From Comamonas sp. BIGb0152 (GTDB taxonomy: Bacteria > Pseudomonadota > Gammaproteobacteria > Burkholderiales > Burkholderiaceae_C), in the NCBI RefSeq assembly GCF_024809975.1, contig NZ_JANUDY010000001.1:124001-188000 (forward strand): a DNA stretch of 64,000 nucleotides, read 5' to 3'. The notes under the pieces were generated by a model. It was not told the origin of the DNA, made no database searches, and saw only the letters and a program-made list of their open reading frames with translations. Position numbers and translations under genes: made by a program. Of the stretch, positions 43,187 through 51,456 are shown one piece after another (the stretch's first letter is position 1; each line of letters opens with the position of its first letter).

Positions 43187-44617
43187 ATGGCTGGTGGACC
43201 TGCACTTTCCTCTGCACCCGACTCTCCCAAGGTGGCCGAACTCGACCAGGCCTTGGACAAGATAGGGGTGACCCGCTCGCACCACACGATCATCTTCTTG
43301 ATCCTGATTGGCTGCCTGTTTGACAGCTTCGAGCAGAACGCGGTCGGCATCATCGGCCCCATGCTCAAGGAGCAGTGGGGGCTGACGGCGTCAGACATCG
43401 GCATGCTCAACTCGGTGACTTTTGCCTGCGCGGCAATTGGCCGCATCGTTTCCGGCTTTATCGCCGACCGCTATGGCCGCCGCGTGATGCTGACGGTGGA
43501 CCTGCTGCTGTTCACCATTGGTGCGGGGATCTGCGCGATGGCGCCCAACCTGGCGGTGATGGCGCTGGGCCGCGCGGTGGTGGGCTTTGGCCTGGGGGGA
43601 GAGATTGCGATTGCGGTCACCATGCTGTCCGAGTTCTGCTCGTCCAAGTTCCGGGGCACGGCAGTGGGCCTGGTGAATGTGGGCGCGGGCGGGCTGGGCA
43701 ATTTTCTGGCACCGGCTTTTGGGCTCTTGGTGTTCTGGATCTTCCCTGGCGACAACGGCTGGCGCTGGCTGTTTGTCTGCCTGATGGTGCCGGCGTTGCT
43801 GGCCGCGTTCTACCGCCGCTACATCCCCGAGACACCGCGCTTTTTGCTGTCGCAAGGCCGTATTGCCGAGACCAATGCAGTGCTGACGCGCCTGGCCTCG
43901 GGCAAGCTGGCCGGCGCTGCGCAAGCCACCCATCCCTATATCAGCGATGACGGCAGCAGCACCACGGCGGCCAAGATCAAGGTGCGGGTGACAGAGATTT
44001 TCCGGGGCGCACTGGGGCGCCGCACGGTGCCGCTGTGCATCACCATCTGGATGACCTATGGCGCGCAGATTTCGGTGCTGACCTTGATGCCAACCATTTT
44101 GGTGGGCCTGGGCTACAGCATGTCCAAGAGCCTGCTGTTCACGATGGTGATGCAAAGCGGCAGCCTGCTGGGTGCGATTGCGGCTTCTGCCCTGGGCTTT
44201 CACTTTCCACGCAAACGGGTACTGACCGCTGGCGCCATCTGCGCCTGCCTGGCGGCGCTGACGATTGGCTTTGCGGCCAAGAGCATTGTGGTGCTGCTGA
44301 TTGCGGGTGCCACCTTCCAGTTCTTTGTGCTGCTGCTCAACACCACTATCTGGATTTATGCGCCCGAGCTGTATCCCACCCGGGTGCGTGCCTTTGGCAC
44401 CGCCTTCATCCTCGCCACCGGCACCGCTGCTGGCGCGCTGATGCCGCTGGTCGCCGGGCGCCTGTTTGACGGCTTTGGCCTGGGCGGCGTGTTTGGCCTG
44501 GCCGCTGCGATGTACCTGGTCTTCATCATCAGCGTGCAGTGCGTGCCCGAGACCTATGGCCAATCCCCCGATGCCGAACCACTGGCTGGCACAACCCCTG
44601 CCACGCCCCAATCCTAG
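43187..44617 (+). CDS. Major facilitator superfamily transporter (metabolite/aromatic acid:proton symporter type)
   Basis: 476 residues, twelve membrane helices expected. MFS signatures: the A-motif GFIADRYGRRVMLT in loop 2-3, GRAVVGFGLGGEIAIAVTMLSEF in helices 4-5, YIPETPRFLLSQGR at the central loop and YAPELYPTRVRAFG after helix 10. The ELYPTRVRA and PE-PRFL features match the sugar/aromatic-acid symporter groups. A strong AAGGAG ribosome site precedes the ATG. It is followed 9 bp later by a racemase-fold gene, so the pair probably handles one compound, such as an amino-acid derivative or hydantoin-like acid. Confidence 0.92.
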   Translation: MAGGPALSSAPDSPKVAELDQALDKIGVTRSHHTIIFLILIGCLFDSFEQNAVGIIGPMLKEQWGLTASDIGMLNSVTFACAAIGRIVSGFIADRYGRRVMLTVDLLLFTIGAGICAMAPNLAVMALGRAVVGFGLGGEIAIAVTMLSEFCSSKFRGTAVGLVNVGAGGLGNFLAPAFGLLVFWIFPGDNGWRWLFVCLMVPALLAAFYRRYIPETPRFLLSQGRIAETNAVLTRLASGKLAGAAQATHPYISDDGSSTTAAKIKVRVTEIFRGALGRRTVPLCITIWMTYGAQISVLTLMPTILVGLGYSMSKSLLFTMVMQSGSLLGAIAASALGFHFPRKRVLTAGAICACLAALTIGFAAKSIVVLLIAGATFQFFVLLLNTTIWIYAPELYPTRVRAFGTAFILATGTAAGALMPLVAGRLFDGFGLGGVFGLAAAMYLVFIISVQCVPETYGQSPDAEPLAGTTPATPQS

Positions 44618-44626
44618 TTTTGCTGC

Positions 44627-45274
44627 ATGCCCAAAATACTGCTGATCAACCCCAACACGTCTGAAACCACCACCATGATGATGGCCGAGATTGCCCAGAG
44701 CAGTGCACCTGCACATTGGCAGATCCTGGCCCGCACCGCCGACAAGGGCCCGTCAATGATCGTCAACGCCACCGAGTTGGCCCAGGCCGCGTTGGAGGTC
44801 GAAGACTGCTGGCGCGAGGCGCCCAGCGACTGCGCTGGCATCATCATCAGCGCCTTTGGCGACCCGGGGCTGGAACGGCTGCGGGCATTGAGCACCGTGC
44901 CCGTGGTGGGCATTGCCGAGGCCTCGATGCTGGAGGCGGCCAGCGGCGGGCGGCGCTTTGGCGTGGCCACTGTGACGCCGGATTTGGTGGAGCCGATTGC
45001 CGGGCGGGTGGCCGCCGTGGGTTTGGCACACCTCTACACCGGCATCCGCCTGACCGAAGGCGACCCGCGCGCCTTGAGCAGTGATGCCCAGGCGCTGGAA
45101 GCTGCACTGGCGCAGGCCGTGCGGCGCTGTGTGGACGAGGATGGCGCGCAGGCCGTCATCATTGGCGGCGGCCCGCTGGGCCAGGCAGCCATTGCGCTGG
45201 CGGAGCGCCTGCACTTGCCCATCATTGCGCCCATTCCGGCGGCGGTGCGCAGGCTGGCGCAGCTGATGGGCTGA
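44627..45274 (+). CDS. Asp/Glu/hydantoin racemase-fold protein lacking the catalytic cysteines
   Basis: 215 residues. Fold features of the family: ILLINPNTSETTT at the N-terminus, GIIISAFGDPGLERL in the middle and AVIIGGGPLGQAA near the C-terminus. Characterised hydantoin racemases carry two catalytic cysteines, at about positions 76 and 181. Here the equivalent positions are Ala76 (SAFGDPG) and Gly181 (IIGGGPL), so the usual two-base proton exchange cannot operate. It may be a related lyase or isomerase, or a binding protein. It lies 9 bp after the MFS gene in one transcript and is convergent with an amino-acid-dehydrogenase-like gene. Confidence 0.85.
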   Translation: MPKILLINPNTSETTTMMMAEIAQSSAPAHWQILARTADKGPSMIVNATELAQAALEVEDCWREAPSDCAGIIISAFGDPGLERLRALSTVPVVGIAEASMLEAASGGRRFGVATVTPDLVEPIAGRVAAVGLAHLYTGIRLTEGDPRALSSDAQALEAALAQAVRRCVDEDGAQAVIIGGGPLGQAAIALAERLHLPIIAPIPAAVRRLAQLMG

Positions 45275-45305
45275 GCGCGTAAACGATCAGCCCTTGCGCA
45301 AGGCC

Positions 45306-46583
45306 TTAACCGGCCGTGCGCAACTGCCAAAACGGCAATGCCTGCGGCCCGCACATCCCGGTCGCTATGCGCTGGGCCGTCGGCAGCGAGCCGGTCAGGC
45401 CCAAATGGCCATGGCCCACGGCCAGCCACAGGCCCTGGATGGCATCGATATGGCCCACCACCGGCACGGAGCCCGGCAGACAGGGGCGGTGACCCATCCA
45501 GTGCTGGGCCTCCAGGCCTGCCAGCGCCGGGAAGGCCTCGCGCGCAATGCGCTCGATACCAGCGGCGCGGCGCGGGTTGGGCGGTGCTTTTAAGCCGGCA
45601 ATCTCGACCGTGCCGCCTACCCGCAGCCCGCCTTCCATCGGCGCGATAAACACCTTTTTGTCGGCCAGCACCACGGTGCGCTCCACCAGGTGCTGGGCAC
45701 CGGCAAACTGCGCGTGGTAGCCGCGCTGTGATTCGATCGGCAGCAGCATGCCCAGCGGCTTGAGCAGCGCGGGCGCCCAGGCGCCAGCGGCCACGACGAT
45801 ATGCGGCCAGCGCTGCGCATCCAGCGCGGCATCGCCGCTGCGCACGGCCCAGCCTTTGTCATCGGGGCGGATGGCCTTGACCTCGGCGCGAATCAGCTTG
45901 CCGCCGCGCTGCACAAAGGCATGCAGCATGGTCTGCACATAGCGCAGCGGGTTCAGGATGGTGCCGTGGTCGGCCAGGTAGCGGCCATGGGCATAGCCCT
46001 GGGGCGCTTGGGGCTCCAGCGCCTCGATGCCGGCACGGTCCAGCTCCTCAACCTGGTAGCCGTACTTGGCGCGCAGCTGCCAGCCGGTGGCATCCTTTTG
46101 CGCGTAATCGGCATCGGGGTAGAGGTGCAGATGGCCGCGCCGCATAAACAGATCGGACACGCCCAGGCTCTGCGCCAGCGCAGCATGCGCATCGACGGCG
46201 CCCTGGTACAAGTCGTTGAGCCGCTCGGCCGCAGCGGCCACGCGCTTGGGCTCGGCCGACTGCGCAAAGGCCACCAGCCAGGATGCCGCCTTGGGCAGGT
46301 GCTTCCAGCCAATCGACAGCGGTCCGTCCTGGTCCATCAGCATGCCGGGCACGGTCTTCAAGATGCCGGGCAAGGCCAGCGGCGCCACCGAGCCGGGGCT
46401 GATCGCGCCGGAGTTGCCGTAGCTGCATTCCATGCCGGGCTCGCCCCGGTCGATCAGGGTGACGGACACGCCATAGCTTTGCAGGGCCAAGGCCGTGGCC
46501 ACCCCCACCACACCGGCTCCCACCACCACCACCTGCTTGGGCGCTTGGACCCGGGCGCCCTGCTTGTTCGCTGTCTCTGTCAT
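45306..46583 (-). CDS. FAD-dependent D-amino-acid dehydrogenase-like oxidoreductase (DadA family)
   Basis: 425 residues from the ATG at 46583, which overlaps the Nudix-gene stop as ATGA. FAD-binding dinucleotide motif VVVVGAGVVGVATALAL is near the N-terminus. DadA-type signatures: ECSYGNSGAISPGSVAPLALPG, GTILNPLRYVQ, PIESQRGYHAQF and a C-terminal GHGHLGLTGSLPTAQRIA. It oxidises D-amino acids or related amines to 2-oxo acids and passes electrons to the quinone pool. It is translationally coupled to the upstream Nudix gene and convergent with the MFS/racemase-fold pair, a context of unusual amino-acid use. Confidence 0.9.
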   Translation of the reverse strand: MTETANKQGARVQAPKQVVVVGAGVVGVATALALQSYGVSVTLIDRGEPGMECSYGNSGAISPGSVAPLALPGILKTVPGMLMDQDGPLSIGWKHLPKAASWLVAFAQSAEPKRVAAAAERLNDLYQGAVDAHAALAQSLGVSDLFMRRGHLHLYPDADYAQKDATGWQLRAKYGYQVEELDRAGIEALEPQAPQGYAHGRYLADHGTILNPLRYVQTMLHAFVQRGGKLIRAEVKAIRPDDKGWAVRSGDAALDAQRWPHIVVAAGAWAPALLKPLGMLLPIESQRGYHAQFAGAQHLVERTVVLADKKVFIAPMEGGLRVGGTVEIAGLKAPPNPRRAAGIERIAREAFPALAGLEAQHWMGHRPCLPGSVPVVGHIDAIQGLWLAVGHGHLGLTGSLPTAQRIATGMCGPQALPFWQLRTAG

Positions 46584-47431
46584 GTCATCCAATCTGCAAA
46601 ACCGGCCCAGACCAAGGCGGCCTCGGGCGTGAATCGTGCCTGCGCCAGCTGCTGCTGGACCTCATCGGCCTGCCACAGCGCAAACTGCGCCACCTCGCCA
46701 TCCTGGTTGCGGGGCTCGGTGCCGTCGGGCACGGTGGCGGCATACCAGTGGATGTCCTCGTACATATAGCCCAGGTCGTCGCCGCCGTCGCTGTCGGGCT
46801 GGCGAAAGCGCAGCACACCGCCATGGCGCAGGCCCTGCAAATCGGCGATCTGCAGACCGGCCTCTTCCCAGGTTTCGCGGGCCAGCGCTTCATCCAGACT
46901 GTCTTGGGCCGAGACCATGCCGCCCATCAAGGTATCCCAGTGCAGCGGGTAATTGGCCTTGTTGGCCGCGCGCTGCTGCACCCACAGGCGCCCATCGGGT
47001 GCGATGCCCACCAGGTGCACCGCCAAGGTGGCAATGCCCAACACGCGCACTGCCCCGCGTTCCACGGTGCCGATGCGGCTGCCATCCACCGCCTGTACGG
47101 CCAGCTGCTCATTGCGCCAGGGGCCGCTGCGGCCCGCATCGCGCAAGGCATGGGCCAGGCGGCCCATCAGCGCAGTGGCGTCTTGCGTGGGGGATTCGAG
47201 CAGCCAGACTGCGGTGCCCGAGCGCTCGCGCTTGGACAGCAGCGCATCACCGCCGAGGCGCCCGGCGATGCCGGTGTCGATCAAAAAATGCTCGACCAAG
47301 GAGCCGACCGCCTGGCCGTTGACCCAGAGCGGCAGCCTTGCCTTGCGCGGCGGCGACTGCATGGCCCTGCGCGCAGCAGCCAGCCAGGTGGGCGGCTCGG
47401 GCGCGAACAGCGGGGGAGAAACACGGGTCAT
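46580..47431 (-). CDS. Nudix hydrolase with N-terminal DUF4743 domain
   Basis: 283 residues. The N-terminal about 125 residues match the DUF4743 region (LPLWVNGQAVGSLVEHFL). The Nudix box is GMVSAQDSLDEALARETWEEAGL-like at about 168-190: the REtwEEaGl core is intact, while the upstream acidic position is Asp rather than Glu. Related eukaryotic and bacterial proteins act on damaged thiamine diphosphate (oxo- or oxythiamine forms), and this DUF4743-Nudix architecture fits that group. It is coupled by ATGA to the DadA-like gene downstream. Confidence 0.88.
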   Translation of the reverse strand: MTRVSPPLFAPEPPTWLAAARRAMQSPPRKARLPLWVNGQAVGSLVEHFLIDTGIAGRLGGDALLSKRERSGTAVWLLESPTQDATALMGRLAHALRDAGRSGPWRNEQLAVQAVDGSRIGTVERGAVRVLGIATLAVHLVGIAPDGRLWVQQRAANKANYPLHWDTLMGGMVSAQDSLDEALARETWEEAGLQIADLQGLRHGGVLRFRQPDSDGGDDLGYMYEDIHWYAATVPDGTEPRNQDGEVAQFALWQADEVQQQLAQARFTPEAALVWAGFADWMT

Positions 47432-47443
47432 GGTGCACTATCA

Positions 47444-47475
47444 AAATAAAAGCAGATGGATGTTAGTCCATCTGC
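47444..47475 (-). terminator. Rho-independent terminator of the quinone oxidoreductase gene
   Basis: 9-bp perfect stem GCAGATGGA/TCCATCTGC with a 6-base loop. On the minus strand it is followed by a T-rich run (TTTTATTTT), about 57 bases after the oxidoreductase stop. Confidence 0.85.
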
Positions 47476-47532
47476 GCCTGGGGGCAGGCGGTGCCCACCC
47501 AAAACCCGATGCCCGCATCGGCTACGCCAGTG

Positions 47533-48513
47533 TCAAGGCAGCAGGATGCTGCTGCCCGTGGTTTGGCGCGCCTCCAGCGCGCGGTGCGCGGCCTGCACCT
47601 CGGACAGTGCAAAACGCTGCGCGATATGGATCTTGACCTGGCCCGAGGCCACGACGGCAAACAGGTCGTTGGCCATGGACTGGCAGGCTTCGCGCGACCG
47701 CAGGTGGGTAAAGAGGCCCTGGCGTGTCACATACAGGCTCTTGGCCGCCAAAATGGCCGGCGCAAAAGGCGGCACCGGCCCGGAGGCATTGCCGAACGAG
47801 ACCATCAGGCCAAAGGCGCGCAGGCACTGCAGCGAGCCATCCCAGGTGTCCTTGCCGACCGAGTCGTAGACGACTTTGACGCCTTTGCCGGCGGTGATGT
47901 CCTTGACCCGCTCGGCAAAGTTTTCCCTGCGGTAGTTGATCGCTACCTCAGCGCCATTGGCCAGGGCCAGCTGGCATTTCTCGTCCGAGCCCGCTGTGGC
48001 GATCAGGCGCAGGCCCAGGGCCTTGGCCCATTGGCAGGCGATCAGCCCTACCCCGCCGGCCGCGGCGTGGAAGAGCACAAAGTCGCCGGCATGCAGGCCT
48101 TCGGCCGGCTTGGCCTGGCGCAGCAGGTACTGGGCGGTCAGGCCCTTGAGCATCATCGCCGCGCCGGTTTCAAAATCAATGCTGTCTGGCAGCTGGCAGA
48201 CATAGGTGGCAGGCATCACCCGCACTTCGCTGTAGCTGCCGGGCGGATTGCTGGCGTAGGCCACCCGGTCGCCCGCCTGCAGGTGCTGCACGCCGTCGCC
48301 CACGGCCTCGACGACACCGGCGCCTTCCATGCCCAGGTTCAGCGGCAGCGGCAAGGTGTACAGGCCCGTGCGCTGGTAGACATCGATGAAATTGAGCCCG
48401 ATCGCATGGTGGCGTATGCGTACCTCGCCGGGGCCAGGGGCGCCGACCTCCACATCGACCAGCGTCATCTCCTCGGGGCCGCCATTGCGCGCAATCTGTA
48501 CTGCCAAAGACAT
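47533..48513 (-). CDS. NADPH:quinone oxidoreductase, QOR family (MDR superfamily)
   Basis: 326 residues without the zinc-binding cysteines of alcohol dehydrogenases. Quinone-oxidoreductase features: IGLNFIDVYQRTGLY, LGMEGAGVVEAVGDGV, the NADPH-binding AAAGGVGLIACQWAKALG and TGSSILLP at the C-terminus. It reduces quinones by one or two electrons with NADPH, a detoxification role. A strong AGGAGA ribosome site precedes the ATG. It is divergent from the DMT exporter and has its own terminator. Confidence 0.93.
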   Translation of the reverse strand: MSLAVQIARNGGPEEMTLVDVEVGAPGPGEVRIRHHAIGLNFIDVYQRTGLYTLPLPLNLGMEGAGVVEAVGDGVQHLQAGDRVAYASNPPGSYSEVRVMPATYVCQLPDSIDFETGAAMMLKGLTAQYLLRQAKPAEGLHAGDFVLFHAAAGGVGLIACQWAKALGLRLIATAGSDEKCQLALANGAEVAINYRRENFAERVKDITAGKGVKVVYDSVGKDTWDGSLQCLRAFGLMVSFGNASGPVPPFAPAILAAKSLYVTRQGLFTHLRSREACQSMANDLFAVVASGQVKIHIAQRFALSEVQAAHRALEARQTTGSSILLP

Positions 48514-48607
48514 GGAAATTCTCCTGAATAGGGATTCTTGCTACCACCAGTCACCATGCTGCCACGCTTTCACCAAGCCCGCTGTCACGGGGATGTACAG
48601 TCTGGCC

Positions 48608-49510
48608 ATGCAACAAAAACTGACACCGTCGACCATGGCGCTGCTGACCGCCGCCCCGCTGATGTGGGCGGGCAATGCCGTCGTGGGCCGGCTGGTGCAT
48701 GAGCTGGTCTCGCCCATGCTGCTGAACTTTGTGCGCTGGCTGCTGGCCTTTGCCATTCTGCTGCCGCTGGCCTACCCCTTGCTGCGCCGCGCCAGCCCGC
48801 TGTGGCCGCAGTGGCAGCGCTGGGCCACCATCGGCCTGCTGGGTATTGGCTGCTACAACGCCTTCCAGTACCTGGCGCTCAAAACGTCTGGGCCCATCAA
48901 TGTCACCCTGGTCGCATCCAGCATGCCGCTGTGGATGATGGCCTTTGGCATGCTGTTCTTCCAGACCCGCATCACCCGGCCGCAAATGCTGGGCGCGCTG
49001 TTTTCGATCAGCGGCGTGCTGGTGGTGCTGAGCCATGGTGACTGGCAGCAGCTGCGCCAGCTGCGGCTGGTGACGGGCGATTTGTTCATGCTGCTGTCCA
49101 CCGCCTGCTGGTCACTCTACACCTGGCTGCTGGTGCGCACCCCAGATCCCGCCGGCATCAAAAGCCAGTGGGCGCTGCTGTTGATGGCCCAGCTGGCCTT
49201 TGGCCTGCTGTGGTCAGGCCTGTTTGCCGGCGCCGAATGGGCGCTGGGTGCCAGCCAGCTGCAGATCAATAGCAGCCTGCTCTGGGCGATTGCCTATATC
49301 GTCATTGGCCCGGCCATTCTGGCCTACCGTTGCTGGGGCATGGGGGTGCAGCGCGTGGGCCCTACGGTGGCGGGCTTTTTCAGCAACCTGACGCCGCTGT
49401 TTGCCGCCGTGCTGTCGGCTGCCTTTTTGGGCGAGCCGCCCCAGCTCTACCATGGCGCGGCCTTTGTGCTGGTGATTGCCGGCATCGTGATCTCGTCGCG
49501 CCGGGCCTGA
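48608..49510 (+). CDS. DMT-superfamily transporter (EamA family)
   Basis: 300 residues with ten membrane helices and two EamA repeats. The first begins LLTAAPLMWAGNAVVGRLV, the second at about 145-290 includes TGDLFMLLSTACWSLYTWLL and AYRCWGMGVQRVGPTVAGFF. Such proteins export amino acids, purines or other metabolites. An in-frame ATG five codons earlier (48593) is an alternative start; neither has a clear ribosome site. It is divergent from the quinone oxidoreductase gene (94 bp between starts). Confidence 0.9.
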   Translation: MQQKLTPSTMALLTAAPLMWAGNAVVGRLVHELVSPMLLNFVRWLLAFAILLPLAYPLLRRASPLWPQWQRWATIGLLGIGCYNAFQYLALKTSGPINVTLVASSMPLWMMAFGMLFFQTRITRPQMLGALFSISGVLVVLSHGDWQQLRQLRLVTGDLFMLLSTACWSLYTWLLVRTPDPAGIKSQWALLLMAQLAFGLLWSGLFAGAEWALGASQLQINSSLLWAIAYIVIGPAILAYRCWGMGVQRVGPTVAGFFSNLTPLFAAVLSAAFLGEPPQLYHGAAFVLVIAGIVISSRRA

Positions 49511-49632
49511 GGCACGGCGACCGGGCCGTTTACAACCTGCTACCGATAGAACGCGCCCTTCACACTAGCGCCCTTGCGCAGGCGCACAGTGCCACCCATA
49601 TGCGGTGACACCACCACCGCAAGGACGCCGAG

Positions 49633-50478
49633 ATGAATGCGCAAGAACAAGCCCTGATCGAGAACCTCTTCCAGCAACTGCGCCAGCTCGATGGCCAGCC
49701 CAAGGAAAGCCAGGCCGAAGCCTGCATCCGCCAGCAGGCCCAGCAAAGCCCGGATGCGCTGTACTGGCTGACCCAGCGCAGCCTGCTGCTGGAGCAGGCG
49801 CTGCAACAGGCCCAGCAGCGGCAGGCACAGTTGCAGGCACAACTGGCCGAGGCCCGGGCAGCTGCTGCCAAACCGGCGGGCAGCAGCGGTACCAGCTTTT
49901 TAGGTGCCGGGCTGGACACGCATTTTGGCCGTAGCCCGGATGCCAATCTGGCCAGCCGCAGCCCAGCAGGCTATGCGCCGAGCTATCCGCAGAACAATGC
50001 TGCCTCCGTAGGCTATGGCGATACGCCAGCCCCGGCCAGCAGCGGCCGCTGGTTTGGCGCGGCACCGGCCGCGCCCGCCCCCGTGCCTGCCTCCATGCCT
50101 GCGCAGCTCAGTGCTGGGTCGGCAGCGGGCGGCTTTTTGGGCCAGGCCGCAGCCTCGGTCGCTGGCGTGGCGGGCGGCATGCTGCTGTTCAATGGCCTGA
50201 GCCACCTTTGGAGCAACCCGGCCCAGGCAGCCAGCACCCCCGCACCGGCGGCATCCGACACCAGCAAGGCAGCCAGCAGCACCGACACCGCTGCGGCCAG
50301 CAGCGACAACAGCGGCCTCGACCAGCTCGCCCAGCAGGCCGGCCGCGACCATGTGGACCCATCTGCCAACCGTTGGATGCCGGATGCGGACAACAACAGC
50401 AGTAGCAACAGCCAAGACGTTGCGGACTATGACAACGGTGACGATGGCTTTGACTTCTTTGACGACGACCAAGCCTGA
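49633..50478 (+). CDS. DUF2076 family protein
   Basis: 281 residues. The N-terminal DUF2076 helical domain starts MNAQEQALIENLFQQLRQLD and contains a Gln-rich coiled coil at about 52-78. A Pro/Ala/Ser-rich linker, a Gly/Ala hydrophobic segment at about 158-188 (GGFLGQAAASVAGVAGGMLLF, possible membrane or glycine-zipper helix) and an acidic tail (DDGFDFFDDDQA) follow. Members were described as putative periplasmic ligand-binding sensors, but there is no signal peptide here. An AAGGA ribosome site precedes the ATG. It ends at a bidirectional terminator. Confidence 0.85.
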   Translation: MNAQEQALIENLFQQLRQLDGQPKESQAEACIRQQAQQSPDALYWLTQRSLLLEQALQQAQQRQAQLQAQLAEARAAAAKPAGSSGTSFLGAGLDTHFGRSPDANLASRSPAGYAPSYPQNNAASVGYGDTPAPASSGRWFGAAPAAPAPVPASMPAQLSAGSAAGGFLGQAAASVAGVAGGMLLFNGLSHLWSNPAQAASTPAPAASDTSKAASSTDTAAASSDNSGLDQLAQQAGRDHVDPSANRWMPDADNNSSSNSQDVADYDNGDDGFDFFDDDQA

Positions 50479-50502
50479 TCGCCACCGTTAAGGTACGCGC
50501 AT

Positions 50503-50537
50503 AAAAAAACCGCCCGGGCATCGGCTCGGGCGGTTTT
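50503..50537. terminator. Bidirectional terminator between DUF2076 and SDR genes
   Basis: 8-bp stem ACCGCCCG/CGGGCGGT extended by GC pairs around an ATCG loop. A run of A precedes it and a run of T follows, serving both converging genes. Confidence 0.92.
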
Positions 50538-50556
50538 GCTTGGTGGCTTGCGACGT

Positions 50557-51384
50557 TTAGAACGTACCGGCGTAGGAGCCACCATCGGGCAGGATGTTTT
50601 GCCCGGTGATATAGGCCGCCTGCTGGCTGCACAGGAAAGCGCAGATGGCGCCAAACTCGTCAGCGGTGCCGTAGCGGCCGGCAGGAATCTGCTTTTGCTG
50701 CAGCTCGCGGATATCGGCTTCGCTCTTGCCGGTCTTGCTGGCGGTGGCCGAGATGGTGGCGGCAATGCGGTCGGTGTCGAACTTGCCCGGCAGGATGTTG
50801 TTGATGGTCACGCCCTTGCCGGCAATGGGGCTGCGCGCCACGCCGGCGACAAAGCCGGTCAAACCACTGCGCGCGCCGTTAGACAGGCCCAGGATATCGA
50901 TAGGCGCCTTGACGGAGCTGGAGGTGATGTTGACGATGCGGCCAAAACCGCGCTCGGCCATGCCATCAATCAAGGTCTGGATCAGCGCAATGGGGCTGAG
51001 CATATTGGCGTCCAGCGCCTTGATCCAGGCTTCGCGGTCCCAGTCGCGGAAATCACCGGGCGGTGGGCCACCCGCGTTGTTCACCAGAATGTCAAAGCGC
51101 AGACCAGGGCCGCCTGCGGCGCCCAGCACGGCGGCACGGCCGGCTTCGGTGGTGATGTCAGCGGCAACGGCAATCACCTGGGGAGCCACGCGGCCGGGGG
51201 CTGCAGCGGCCCACATGGCGGCCATCACCTTGAGCTGGCGGGCGGTGTCCTTCAGGGCTTCTTCGCCGCGGGCGTTGATCACCACGTTGACGCCCTCATT
51301 GACCAGCGCTTGCGCGCAACCACGGCCCAGGCCCTTGCTGGCTGCACAGACCAGTGCCCATTTGTTGGCAATTCCTAAATCCAT
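50557..51384 (-). CDS. SDR-family oxidoreductase, atypical (3-oxoacyl-ACP reductase-like)
   Basis: 275 residues from the ATG at 51384, preceded by a strong AAGGAGA site. NAD(P) motif ALVCAASKGLGRGCA and the NNAG-type LVNNAGGPPPG are kept, and Ser lies in VNITSSSVKAP. The usual YxxxK catalytic pair is missing: the segment reads LGLSNGARSGLTGF, with Ser and Arg where Tyr and Lys stand. This subgroup (BKR-like SDRs with an imperfect tetrad) is known but biochemically little explored. It may be an NAD(P)-binding regulator or use another mechanism. It lies 72 bp after a leftward DMT transporter gene. Confidence 0.88.
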   Translation of the reverse strand: MDLGIANKWALVCAASKGLGRGCAQALVNEGVNVVINARGEEALKDTARQLKVMAAMWAAAAPGRVAPQVIAVAADITTEAGRAAVLGAAGGPGLRFDILVNNAGGPPPGDFRDWDREAWIKALDANMLSPIALIQTLIDGMAERGFGRIVNITSSSVKAPIDILGLSNGARSGLTGFVAGVARSPIAGKGVTINNILPGKFDTDRIAATISATASKTGKSEADIRELQQKQIPAGRYGTADEFGAICAFLCSQQAAYITGQNILPDGGSYAGTF

Positions 51385-51456
51385 ATTCAAATCTCCTTGT
51401 GGGTATCGATGCTAAGTCACAAATGGCCCCGAGGTTGGCGCGCATGCGCATGCCCT

